Made by a program: the position numbers and the translations under genes. A stretch of 12,210 bases of DNA from assembly GCA_946647055.1 (NCBI GenBank), contig CAMPCT010000049.1, positions 1 through 12,210 of the forward strand, given 5' to 3'. The first letter of the stretch is position 1; every line of letters begins with the position of its first letter. This stretch comes from an uncultured Atopobium sp. Lineage in GTDB: Bacteria; Actinomycetota; Coriobacteriia; Coriobacteriales; Atopobiaceae. The notes under the pieces were generated by a model. It made no database searches and was not told the DNA's origin. It saw only the letters and a list, made by a program, of their open reading frames with translations. Shown here in pieces: positions 1-7,191 of the stretch.

Positions 1-25
1 GGGTGCCTCCGGAAGGGAGGCACCC
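1..25 (-). terminator. Hairpin terminator of the small leftward gene
   Basis: GGGTGCCTCC (1-10) and GGAGGCACCC (16-25) form a perfect 10-bp stem with a 5-base loop. It begins 9 bases beyond the stop codon of the leftward gene at 35-499. Any T-tract on the minus strand would lie outside the window, so intrinsic termination is likely but not fully visible. The hairpin could also serve a converging gene to the left. Confidence 0.7.
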
Positions 26-34
26 CCGTGTTCC

Positions 35-499
35 CTACGCCGCGCGGTGCGAGCCCTTGGCGGCGTACTTGCGAGGATAGTCCTCGTCACGGACGAAGGC
101 GTACATGCTGCCAGCGGTGATCATGTAGCCGCCAATGCGACGCCCCCGGCGGTCGAGCACCGCGCACTCGGCGCCCTGGACGCCATGGGCACGGTCGAGG
201 TCGGCAAGCTCTCCCTCGTAGAGCATCGCGTCGTCCTCACGGGAGAAGGTCGCGATGATGTGGCCGTCGTAGAGGACGAGGAAGTGGGCGGAGCGGTCGA
301 TGAGCTCGGAGAGGGCCTGCTCCTGGAGCCTTCGCCTCTCGGCCTTGGCCTCACGTTCGAGCTGCTTCCTGGACTTTGTGGACTTGTCGGTCGAGGACTG
401 TGCGGGCACCGCGGGCTCACCGGGCCGGGCGGTGCGGACGGGACGCGCCGAGGCGGCGTCGTGGATGGCGGACCGTACGAACGCATTGCGGATGGACAT
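35..499 (-). CDS. Conserved-looking small protein of unknown function
   Basis: This predicts a 154-residue soluble protein that I do not recognise. The start at 499 was chosen because AAAGGGG lies 7 bases upstream on the minus strand. The frame stays open to 886, but that stretch has no comparable ribosome site and does not look coding. Residues 1-40 are low-complexity, rich in Ala, Arg, Pro and Ser. Residues 41-66 (KSRKQLEREAKAERRRLQEQ region) are highly charged and probably a helix or short coiled coil. Residues 70-146 look like a compact alpha/beta domain: hydrophobic strand FLVLYDG, acidic helix SREDDAMLYEGELADLDRA, then strands CAVLDRRGRRIGGYMI and a Tyr-rich end. There is no signal peptide or membrane segment. 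The basic helix could bind nucleic acid, but nothing shows this. It is a single gene with its own terminator. Confidence 0.75.
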   Translation of the reverse strand: MSIRNAFVRSAIHDAASARPVRTARPGEPAVPAQSSTDKSTKSRKQLEREAKAERRRLQEQALSELIDRSAHFLVLYDGHIIATFSREDDAMLYEGELADLDRAHGVQGAECAVLDRRGRRIGGYMITAGSMYAFVRDEDYPRKYAAKGSHRAA

Positions 500-620
500 G
501 TGCGAACCCCTTTCGACTCTGGCCGTGTGATCTGATCGATGCGCAGGGCTTGGGGCCTCGTGCGGACGGTCTCGCTCTCGGGGGGCAGTGCCCGAGTCTT
601 TCGTGGTCAGTTCCCGCGAG

Positions 621-650
621 ACTATGGTGTCCGGCCCGAACGCGCCGCAA
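621..650 (-). promoter_or_regulatory. Weak candidate promoter for the leftward small gene
   Basis: Read on the minus strand, TTGCGG (650 to 645) and CATAGT (626 to 621) are spaced by 18 bases and resemble sigma70 -35 and -10 elements. They match at 3 and 4 of 6 positions. This would give a leader of about 115 bases containing the 577-596 hairpin. The match is poor and could be chance. Confidence 0.2.
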
Positions 651-662
651 GCGACGCATCGA

Positions 663-688
663 GGCATGGCTGTGCCATAAGCCATGCC
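663..688. repeat. Inverted repeat GGCATGGCT/AGCCATGCC
   Basis: A perfect 9-bp inverted repeat with an 8-base centre. The centre contains another GCCAT, so the element holds one ATGGC and two GCCAT half-sites and can pair in two ways. There is no T-tract on either side, so it does not look like a terminator. It could be an operator or an RNA switch between the divergent genes, which is inference. Confidence 0.5.
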
Positions 689-807
689 ACCGCGAAGTCG
701 AAGCAATTGGATTGTTGCTTTGCAGGACGAGGGGTTAGAAGGTCGTGTCCTTTCACTTGCCCGTTGGCAGAATACCCACCACAGGCAATAGTCAATCATA
801 GACGGCA

Positions 808-855
808 GACAAATATTGTCAAACGGAAGGTGCAAGCGTTCCCATGCCCTAGAAT
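808..855 (+). promoter_or_regulatory. Probable promoter and operator of the mrp operon
   Basis: TAGAAT (850-855) matches the sigma70 -10 consensus at 5 of 6 bases and lies 31 bases before the mrp start. The -35 at the right distance is weak. Upstream, GACAAATATTGTC (808-820) is an inverted repeat with 5-base arms and a 3-base centre. It overlaps a TTGTCA (816-821) that is -35-like but too far (28 bases) from TAGAAT. An activator site replacing a weak -35 would fit this arrangement. That is inference. Confidence 0.4.
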
Positions 856-886
856 AAAAGGGTTGATGTCTACGAAAGGAGCTCAC

Positions 887-1732
887 ATGCCCGAGGTTGA
901 TGCCGAGGCCATCCGTAACGAATTCGAAGCGGCCGTGGGTCGCAGGCCCGCCGGGCCGCCCACCTACGAGGTCGACGCAGGGTCCTCAATCGACCACGTC
1001 ATCGGCGTCGTCTCCGGCAAGGGAGGCGTCGGCAAGTCCTTCGTCACGGGCCTCCTCGCCATCGAGCTCGCGCGCAGGGGCCATGCCGTGGGCGTGCTCG
1101 ACGCCGACATCACCGGCCCCTCCATCCCCAAGATGCTGGGCCTCTCGGGCGCGCACGCCTTTGCCCAGAACGACCTCATCATCCCCGTCGAGACCGCCGG
1201 CGGCATCAAGGTCATGAGCGCCAACCTGGTGCTCGAGCACGAGGACGAGCCGGTCATCTGGCGCGGGCCCATCCTTGCCGGAACCCTCCGCCAGTTCTTT
1301 GGCGAGACCGACTGGGGCAAGCTCGACTACCTGCTCGTCGACATGCCCCCGGGAACGGGCGACGTGCCCCTCACCGCCTTCCAGTCGCTGCCCCTCGAGG
1401 GCGTCGTCATCGTCTCCTCGCCCCAGGACCTGGTCCAGATGGTCGTGGGCAAGGCCTACAACATGGCCGCGATGATGGACGTGCCCGTCATCGGCCTGGT
1501 CGAGAACATGGCCTACGTGCGCTGCCCGCATTGTGGCGACCGCATCGACCTGTATGGCCCCTCGCACCTGGCCGAGACCGCCGCTGGCTATGGAATCGAG
1601 GCGCTGGGCCAGCTTCCCATCGACCCCGCGCTCGCCTCCGCCTGCGACGCCGGGACCATCGAGCGCGACCTTCCCGAGGGGCTGCTCCCGCAGCTCGTGG
1701 ATGCGGTGCTCGCCGCAGGCGCTGACGCCTAG
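887..1732 (+). CDS. mrp: Mrp/NBP35-family P-loop ATPase, Fe-S cluster carrier
   Basis: This 281-residue cytoplasmic protein belongs to the Mrp/ApbC/NBP35 family, whose members bind and transfer Fe-S clusters to apoproteins in an ATP-dependent way. Family hallmarks are all visible: deviant Walker A SGKGGVGKS at 43-51, LDADITGPS at 71-79, the DMPPGTGD switch at 152-159, and CPHC at 213-216, the paired cysteines that bridge a 4Fe-4S cluster in the dimer. It is the short form without the N-terminal DUF59 domain of E. coli Mrp. The start is set by AAAGGAG 5-6 bases upstream; ATG at 866 would include that site within the gene and is less likely. It is the first gene of an operon with two flavoproteins, the next starting 9 bases after its stop. 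Confidence 0.95.
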   Translation: MPEVDAEAIRNEFEAAVGRRPAGPPTYEVDAGSSIDHVIGVVSGKGGVGKSFVTGLLAIELARRGHAVGVLDADITGPSIPKMLGLSGAHAFAQNDLIIPVETAGGIKVMSANLVLEHEDEPVIWRGPILAGTLRQFFGETDWGKLDYLLVDMPPGTGDVPLTAFQSLPLEGVVIVSSPQDLVQMVVGKAYNMAAMMDVPVIGLVENMAYVRCPHCGDRIDLYGPSHLAETAAGYGIEALGQLPIDPALASACDAGTIERDLPEGLLPQLVDAVLAAGADA

Positions 1733-1741
1733 GGGCGCGAC

Positions 1742-3037
1742 ATGGCATCCGGCAAGAGGCGCATGTCACGCAAGGACGAGGCAGAGAGGATCCTGGGGGA
1801 GGCAGCCGCCGTCGATGTTCCCGTCGCCTGTGACGTCTGCGTCATGGGTGGAGGAGCGTCCGGCCTCGTCGCCGCCATCACCGCAGCCGAGGCCGGGGCG
1901 TCGGTCGTCGTGCTCGAGCGCTCCCCCGAGGCGGGCAGGTCGATCCTCGCGACCGGCAACGGCCGCTGCAACTTTGCCAACGTCGACCTGCGTCCCAAGT
2001 ACTACAGCAACCCCGACTTCGCCGCTGCCGTCATGGGCCGTAACCCCCTCGACGACATCCTCTCGTTCTTCAGGGAGTGCGGCCTCGTCTGGAGCCTTGA
2101 GGATGGTCGGCTCTATCCCCGTAGCCTCCAGGCGTCCTCGGTCCGTACCGTGCTGCTCGCCAGGGCACGCGTGGCAGGCGTCGTGCTTGCCTGCGCGCGC
2201 GAGGTGACCGACATCCACCCTGACGGACAGGGCACGACCGTCTCGTACGCCGAGCTGTGGGACGGCGGCGCCAGCCGCACGCTCTCGTGCCGCAGCCTCG
2301 TCATCGCCTGCGGGGGGCCACGCGACGGACAGCCCCTCCCCGCGCTTGACGTTCCCCGCGTCGAGGCGCGTCCCGTCCTCTGCGCCCTCGCCTGCGAGGA
2401 CTCCCCCCTTGCGACGCTCGACGGACGGCGTGCGGCCTGCATCGCCACCCTCGTGCGCGACGACTTCACACCCCTTGCGCGTGAGCGTGGGGAGGTCCTC
2501 TTCCGTGACTACGGGCTCTCCGGCATCGTCACCTTCGACCTCTCCCGCCTCGCCCGGCCCGGTGACACGATCGAGCTCGACCTTGTCCCCGACCTCACCA
2601 CCATCGAGGTGGAGCAGCGGCTGGGCCTGCGCCCCGACCTCCCAGCCGACTACCAGCCCGACATGCGCACCGCCCTCTGCGGCATGCTCGACCCCGCCAT
2701 CGCCGACGTGCTCTGGGAGCTCGCCGACGGACCTTGGGCGGAGGAGCACCTCCCCCGACGCCTGGGCAGCATCGAGGGCTCGGGCATCGTGGCGCTCGTC
2801 AAGGGCCTGCCCTTCCGCGTGACGGGTCCCGCAGACCCCGAGCACGCCCAGGTCATGGCCGGCGGCATCGCCCTCGGCGCGGTAGACCCCGAGACCCTCG
2901 CCGTCCGCGACCACAGGGGGCTCTACGCCTGTGGCGAGGCGCTCGACCTGGACGGCGCCTGCGGCGGATTCAACCTTGCCTTCGCCTGGACGAGCGGCCT
3001 GCGTGCCGGGCTCTCGGCGGTCCGGATGGCCGGATAG
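1742..3037 (+). CDS. HI0933-family NAD(P)/FAD-dependent oxidoreductase
   Basis: This 431-residue flavoprotein is of the HI0933/YhiN/BaiN-like family (Pfam HI0933_like). The dinucleotide-binding motif is GGGASG at 36-41, ending in the Glu of VVVLER (59). The family signature TGNGRCNFAN lies at 71-80. Near the C-terminus, MAGGIALGAVDPETL followed by GLYACGEALDLDGACGGFN is the second FAD-contacting signature. Substrates are unknown for most members; BaiN of clostridia was proposed to act on bile-acid intermediates, but that cannot be assumed here. About 28 residues precede the Rossmann strand, slightly more than usual. A second start at 1763 (MSRKDEAER) is possible. AGGGG overlapping the preceding stop codon supports the first start. 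It is translated as the middle gene of the mrp operon. Confidence 0.93.
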   Translation: MASGKRRMSRKDEAERILGEAAAVDVPVACDVCVMGGGASGLVAAITAAEAGASVVVLERSPEAGRSILATGNGRCNFANVDLRPKYYSNPDFAAAVMGRNPLDDILSFFRECGLVWSLEDGRLYPRSLQASSVRTVLLARARVAGVVLACAREVTDIHPDGQGTTVSYAELWDGGASRTLSCRSLVIACGGPRDGQPLPALDVPRVEARPVLCALACEDSPLATLDGRRAACIATLVRDDFTPLARERGEVLFRDYGLSGIVTFDLSRLARPGDTIELDLVPDLTTIEVEQRLGLRPDLPADYQPDMRTALCGMLDPAIADVLWELADGPWAEEHLPRRLGSIEGSGIVALVKGLPFRVTGPADPEHAQVMAGGIALGAVDPETLAVRDHRGLYACGEALDLDGACGGFNLAFAWTSGLRAGLSAVRMAG

Positions 3038-3038
3038 C

Positions 3039-4730
3039 ATGCTCGAGGTCACGGGCATACACCTCCCCGTTGGACGCGTCCCTGCGGACAGGCCCTCCGA
3101 GCTGGCCCTCGTTCGTGAGACGACACATCGGCGCCTACACGTCGCGTCCGACGCAATCAGGTCGTTCGAGCTACGCAAGCGCTCGGTCGACGCCCGCAGG
3201 CGCTCTGACGTCTCCCTCACCTACACCGTCCGCATCACGCTCGCGGGTGGAAGCAACGCAGAGCGGGCGCTGATAGCGAAGCTTGCACGTCGTCGCAACG
3301 ACAAGGGCGTGCGCATGGTGTCAGAGGAGCGCGCCCACTTCCCCCTGCGCATGGCCTCCCCCCTCGAGGACCGTCCGGTCGTCGTGGGCGCCGGCTGCGC
3401 CGGCCTCTTCTGCGCGCTTTCGCTGGCGCGCGCGGGACTCGCCCCACTGCTGGTGGAACGGGGTGACGACGTCACGCGACGCACGTCCGTGGTGGCGGCC
3501 CTCGACGAGAGGGGCGTCCTCGACCCCGAGTCCAACATCCAGTTTGGCCTGGGCGGCGCCGGGACCTTCTCGGACGGCAAGCTCGCCACTGGCACCAAGA
3601 GCCCCTATCACCGCCTGGTGCTGGAATGTCTGGTCGACGCTGGGGCAGACCCGCAGATCCTCTACGACTCGCACCCCCATGTGGGAAGCGACGTGCTCCC
3701 CGGCGTGGTGGGACGCATCCGCCACGAGATCGAGGCCGCTGGCGGCGAGGTACGCTGCCGTTGCCGCATGACCGGGCTCGAGCTCGTGGGTACCGCCGGC
3801 GCGCGCCGCGTCGTCGCCGTCACCCTCGAGAGCCGCGACCCCGAGAGCGGGCTCGTGCGCGAGGAGCGGATCCCCACCACAAACGTGGTCCTCGCGACCG
3901 GGCACTCCGCACGGGACGTCTTCTCCCTGCTCGCCCATCTTGGCGTCGCGCTCGAGCGCAAGACCTTTGCCATGGGGGTGCGCATCGAGCACCTCCAGGC
4001 GGACGTCGACCGCACGCAATATGGCGCCGCGGCCGGCAACCCCGCGCTGGGTTCCGCGCCCTACAAGCTGGCAGAGCACCTCGACGAGCCCGTCGACGGC
4101 GAGCGCCGCAGCGCCTTCACCTTCTGCATGTGCCCCGGCGGCTACGTGGTGTGCGCGTCGAGCGAGGCGGGCGGCGTTGTGACCAACGGCATGAGCCTCT
4201 CGGGACGGGACGGGACGAACGCGAACGCGGGCCTGCTCGCGAACGTCTTCCCTGGCGACCTGCCCGGTGACGATCCCCTGGCGGGCGTCGAGCTGCAGCG
4301 TGCCTGTGAGCGACGCGCCTTCGAGATGGGCGGAGGGGACTACGTGGCACCCGCGCAGCTCGTAGGTGACTTCCTGCAGGGCGTGCCGTCGAGCGGCCCC
4401 GGACACGTCTCCCCCACCTATCCGCGCGGGGTCACCTGGGGCGAGGTGGATGGCTGCCTTCCCCCCGTCGTCCGTGACACGTTGCGGGCGGCACTGCCCC
4501 GCATGGCCAGGCGCCTCTCGTTCTTTGGGGACCCCGCTGGCGTGCTCACGGGCGTCGAGAGCCGCTCGAGCTCACCCATCCGCGTCACGCGGGGGACGGA
4601 CCTGAGGGCCGTGGGCGTCGATGGCCTCTGGCCCGTGGGCGAGGGCGCGGGATATGCGGGTGGCATCATGAGCGCGGCGACCGACGGCCTTCGCGCCGCC
4701 GCGGCATTGGTCGATCGCATCCGCAGATAG
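3039..4730 (+). CDS. COG2509-family FAD-dependent dehydrogenase
   Basis: This predicts a 563-residue flavoprotein of the uncharacterised COG2509 family. The FAD motif GAGCAG lies at 117-122 and is followed by LLVERG. The family hallmark IQFGLGGAGTFSDGKL lies at 167-182. The C-terminal motif VGEGAGYAGGIMSAATDG closes the FAD site. Residues 1-108 form a separate N-terminal domain (MLEVTGIHLPVG, then a basic helix and SLTYTVRITLAG) typical of this family and not part of the Rossmann fold. There is no signal peptide or membrane helix. The gene starts one base after the preceding stop, with no clear ribosome site, so translational coupling is likely. A frame-open stretch upstream to 2931 lies within the preceding gene and is rejected. 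Substrate is unknown; co-expression with an Fe-S carrier suggests redox maintenance, which is inference. Confidence 0.92.
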   Translation: MLEVTGIHLPVGRVPADRPSELALVRETTHRRLHVASDAIRSFELRKRSVDARRRSDVSLTYTVRITLAGGSNAERALIAKLARRRNDKGVRMVSEERAHFPLRMASPLEDRPVVVGAGCAGLFCALSLARAGLAPLLVERGDDVTRRTSVVAALDERGVLDPESNIQFGLGGAGTFSDGKLATGTKSPYHRLVLECLVDAGADPQILYDSHPHVGSDVLPGVVGRIRHEIEAAGGEVRCRCRMTGLELVGTAGARRVVAVTLESRDPESGLVREERIPTTNVVLATGHSARDVFSLLAHLGVALERKTFAMGVRIEHLQADVDRTQYGAAAGNPALGSAPYKLAEHLDEPVDGERRSAFTFCMCPGGYVVCASSEAGGVVTNGMSLSGRDGTNANAGLLANVFPGDLPGDDPLAGVELQRACERRAFEMGGGDYVAPAQLVGDFLQGVPSSGPGHVSPTYPRGVTWGEVDGCLPPVVRDTLRAALPRMARRLSFFGDPAGVLTGVESRSSSPIRVTRGTDLRAVGVDGLWPVGEGAGYAGGIMSAATDGLRAAAALVDRIRR

Positions 4731-4745
4731 CGGGGAGCACCCGTC

Positions 4746-5936
4746 CTAGCTCAGATACTTGGACCACTTGTCCATCGTGTCGTTGAACTTCGCCGTGATG
4801 TCGTCGATGCGGTCCGACGCGATGTCGACGGCCTCGGAGTTGGTCTTGGCCTCCTTGGGCGCAGGACCCAGCAGCATGGTGGCGACCAGCTCGTCGAGGG
4901 CCGACACGAAGAAGCCACGGTCCTCCTCGTCCATGCCGTCGAGCCGCTTGAGGATGAGCGAGAGCGAGCCGTCGCGCACGCTGCCCACCAAGCCCGAGAA
5001 GGTGACCTCGCCCGTTGCCTGGGCCAGCTTGTAGAGTACCTCGATGAAGCGGCCGCGCTGCTCGTTCGTCATCCCGAGCATCCACGAGCTCAGGCGCTTG
5101 TTCCTGCGATACGAGTCGTAGCTCACGGCGCCGCCCGACTTGAAGTCGCGTCCGTCGACCACCCACGAGAAGGGGGCGTGCTGCATGAGGCTCTTGTTGG
5201 TGCTCTCGACGATGAGCGGCGCGACCTCGGGCCTCTCGAGCAGGAGGCCGATGATGGACTCCTCGGGCACGGTCTTGTCGACGAGGTCGTAGGCACCGGC
5301 CCAGCGCGGGTCGGACGTGGTCTCCTCGATGAAGCCGGGGCCGTCATGCGAGAAGCAACGCAGGATGCGCGCACGCACGGCGTCCTCGGTGCGCATGGTG
5401 GCGAAGACGGCCAGGTTGCCGCCCTTTGAGTGGCCGCCCACCCAGAGCGGCCCCGGGAACTGCTCGGCAATGATCTGCAGGTAGGCAGTGGCGGTGACCT
5501 GCGCGGGAACCTCGGGCTGGAAGGCCATGTTGAAGTCTTCCTTCCAGCCGATGAGGGTGTTGTCGGTCCCCCGGAAGCCCACGTAGGTGCCGCCACCGGG
5601 GATGGAGAAGGCCGTGCCCGAGAACTGCGTCTCGTCGACCTTGGACGAGCGCTCGAGATGCAGGCGCGCGACGACCTCCCCAAAGCGCGGGCTCGTGGCG
5701 ATGGCCTCGAGGAGCTGCTGGGTCGAGCTGGGGTTGTGCAGGCTCGCCGTCATGCCCACCAGCCCGCCGTGCCCAAACGACTCCGAGAGGGGCTGGCCCT
5801 CGGCGGTGCGCACGGGGGAGTCTTCCGGGAAGACCACGTAGGCGACCCATGAGAGCACGAGGCTGTCGACGCGGTTGAGCGGCAGCTCGGTGAAGGGCTC
5901 GCGAACCTCGCGCACGTAGTCGATGATGTTGGCCAT
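4746..5936 (-). CDS. DUF2974/Mbeg1-like alpha/beta-hydrolase, copy A
   Basis: This 396-residue protein belongs to the DUF2974 (Mbeg1-like) family, which has a lipase-like alpha/beta-hydrolase fold. The nucleophile elbow is GHSKGG at 168-173, so the predicted catalytic Ser is 170. FRGTDNT (121-127) carries the conserved strand and turn before it, as in lipase-3 relatives. SHDGPGF (196-202) probably supplies the acid, and MQHAPFSW (251-258) a candidate His. There is no signal peptide, so it should be cytoplasmic. Residues about 335-396 are a charged helical tail. GAGGAGG just upstream of the start at 5936 is a strong ribosome site. It lies downstream of its paralogue and uvrB on the same strand, with a 77-base gap holding its own promoter. 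It converges with the flavoprotein gene across 15 bases with no visible terminator. The natural substrate is unknown. Confidence 0.92.
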   Translation of the reverse strand: MANIIDYVREVREPFTELPLNRVDSLVLSWVAYVVFPEDSPVRTAEGQPLSESFGHGGLVGMTASLHNPSSTQQLLEAIATSPRFGEVVARLHLERSSKVDETQFSGTAFSIPGGGTYVGFRGTDNTLIGWKEDFNMAFQPEVPAQVTATAYLQIIAEQFPGPLWVGGHSKGGNLAVFATMRTEDAVRARILRCFSHDGPGFIEETTSDPRWAGAYDLVDKTVPEESIIGLLLERPEVAPLIVESTNKSLMQHAPFSWVVDGRDFKSGGAVSYDSYRRNKRLSSWMLGMTNEQRGRFIEVLYKLAQATGEVTFSGLVGSVRDGSLSLILKRLDGMDEEDRGFFVSALDELVATMLLGPAPKEAKTNSEAVDIASDRIDDITAKFNDTMDKWSKYLS

Positions 5937-5981
5937 GGGTCGTTCCTCCTCGGGTCGGACGTCATGCGGTGCGTGTCTCCC

Positions 5982-5990
5982 ATTATCACA
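5982..5990 (-). promoter_or_regulatory. Extended -10 promoter of hydrolase copy A
   Basis: On the minus strand the sequence TGTGATAAT (5990 to 5982) matches an extended -10 element (TGn followed by GATAAT, 5 of 6). It lies 45 bases before the start codon of the gene at 4746-5936. No good -35 is visible, as is common with extended -10 promoters. This implies copy A can be transcribed independently of uvrB and copy B. Confidence 0.55.
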
Positions 5991-6013
5991 CTTTGCGCGG
6001 CGGGAACCCTACG

Positions 6014-7186
6014 TCACACCTGGGCGAGCCAGTCCCCAAGCTGGGTGCCGGCAAGCAGGTCGGCGATCTTGGGCTGGGCCGTCCCCTTGAGGTGCTGGTC
6101 GGTCACGAGCTCGCGGACGAGGGCCCACACGATCTTGCCAAAGGCCTCGCGCTGCTCCGGGGGGATCCGCCCCATGCGCTCGAGCATGGCGGGCACCGTC
6201 GTCTGCCAGGACTCGCCTATCTCGTGGAAGGTCGTCTTCCCGGATGCGGCGAACACGTCGAAGAGCGTGTCGACGAACAGGGCCCTGCCATCATGGTCGA
6301 CGCCGGTGACCCAGCCCTTGATGCTCGCGTCGAGGTGGCGCGCTCCAAAGGAGAGCCTGTCCGCATAGACGAAGTCGCTCCCCTCGACCTCCCACGAGAA
6401 GGGGTCGTGCTGCATGATCCCGTCGCTCGTGGCCTTGACCACCCGATAGTCGTCCTGGAGCTCGAAGAGCATGCCGATGACCGACTGGTGGGGAATCGTC
6501 TTGCGGACCAGGTGCTCGCGCTCCTTCCAGACGGGCGACTCGATGAACGAGGCGGGAAAGCCCGGGCCGTCGTGCGAGTACGCCGCCACGATGCGCGGGA
6601 CGGCACGCCCAGGACAGCTCATGAGGGCATAGACGGCCAGGTTGCCGCCCTTTGAGTGACCGCCAACATAGAGGGGACCGTGGGTGTGGAAGACAACGCG
6701 CCGCAGGTAGTTGGCGGCAGAGCGCTGCGAGGGCAGCTCCGTCTCGAGCGCCATGTTGAAGTCCTCGTTCCAGCCCACGAGCGTGCCGTCGGTCCCACGG
6801 AAGGCCACGTACGTCAAAGGGCCGGGGAATCGGAAGGTCACGGCGGAGAACTGCTTCTCGGTGGTCTCGTCGGTCTCCTCCGCATACGCGCAGACCCGCA
6901 TGCCCCGGAAGCGCGGGCTGGCAGCCAGCGCCGCCAGCATGTGCCGATAGGCGGCGGAGTCCCCCATCACCGCCGTCATCCTTCCCAGCTGGCACTTGTC
7001 ATAGAGCTCGGCGAGGGGCACGCCCCGCCAGCCGCGGCAGGCCTTGGGGAAGGCGCAGTACGAGAACCACGAGAGCACGAGGCTGTCGACGTCGCAGAAC
7101 GGCCGTTCCTCAAAGCTGTCGAGCTGGGTCTCGAGATACTCGACGATGTTTCCCCGGTCGACCGGGTAGCTGGGCATCTGTGCCAT
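6014..7186 (-). CDS. DUF2974/Mbeg1-like alpha/beta-hydrolase, copy B
   Basis: A 390-residue paralogue of the gene immediately downstream. Shared landmarks are VDSLVLSW (33-40), FRGTDGT (129-135), WNEDFNMA (139-146), GHSKGGN (176-182, predicted nucleophile Ser178), SHDGPGF (204-210) and MQHDPFSWEV. Outside these blocks the two copies differ widely, which points to an old duplication rather than a recent one. No signal peptide or membrane segment is present. The start at 7186 lies 5 bases after the uvrB stop with AGGAAG 8 bases upstream. The ATG three codons later (7177), with AGGGAAG upstream, is an equally possible start. The frame is open through uvrB to 8734 but that is an artefact of high GC. 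Position implies translation coupled to uvrB. Substrate unknown. Confidence 0.92.
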   Translation of the reverse strand: MAQMPSYPVDRGNIVEYLETQLDSFEERPFCDVDSLVLSWFSYCAFPKACRGWRGVPLAELYDKCQLGRMTAVMGDSAAYRHMLAALAASPRFRGMRVCAYAEETDETTEKQFSAVTFRFPGPLTYVAFRGTDGTLVGWNEDFNMALETELPSQRSAANYLRRVVFHTHGPLYVGGHSKGGNLAVYALMSCPGRAVPRIVAAYSHDGPGFPASFIESPVWKEREHLVRKTIPHQSVIGMLFELQDDYRVVKATSDGIMQHDPFSWEVEGSDFVYADRLSFGARHLDASIKGWVTGVDHDGRALFVDTLFDVFAASGKTTFHEIGESWQTTVPAMLERMGRIPPEQREAFGKIVWALVRELVTDQHLKGTAQPKIADLLAGTQLGDWLAQV

Positions 7187-7191
7187 CTTCC

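Larger units (their letters stand above)
500..886. other. Structured divergent intergenic region without a gene
   Basis: This 387-base spacer separates the leftward small gene from the rightward mrp operon. Both strands are open for long stretches, but the translations lack family features and ribosome sites, so I see no gene. The right third (about 700-860) is clearly more AT-rich than its surroundings, as expected for promoters. It holds several inverted repeats: CTCGGG/CCCGAG (577-582/591-596), GGCATGGCT/AGCCATGCC (663-671/680-688), AAGCAA/TTGCTT (701-706/715-720) and GACAA/TTGTC (808-812/816-820). No known riboswitch is recognisable. Confidence 0.6.

Noticed and set aside
500..886. Upstream extension of the leftward small gene, or of mrp, through the divergent spacer
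   Set aside because: Both frames are open, but strong ribosome sites sit at 499 and 887, the two extensions overlap each other entirely, and the region is AT-rich with promoter-like elements.
1766..3220. 484-codon open frame antisense to the HI0933-family gene
   Set aside because: It mirrors the real gene in a high-GC third-position-biased sequence, shows no family motif and crosses into the next gene. Frames such as 3321-4406 and 7915-9315 are rejected for the same reason.
4731..4745. Bidirectional terminator between converging flavoprotein and hydrolase genes
   Set aside because: The 15-base gap has no inverted repeat or T-tract; any termination signal must overlap coding sequence or depend on a factor.
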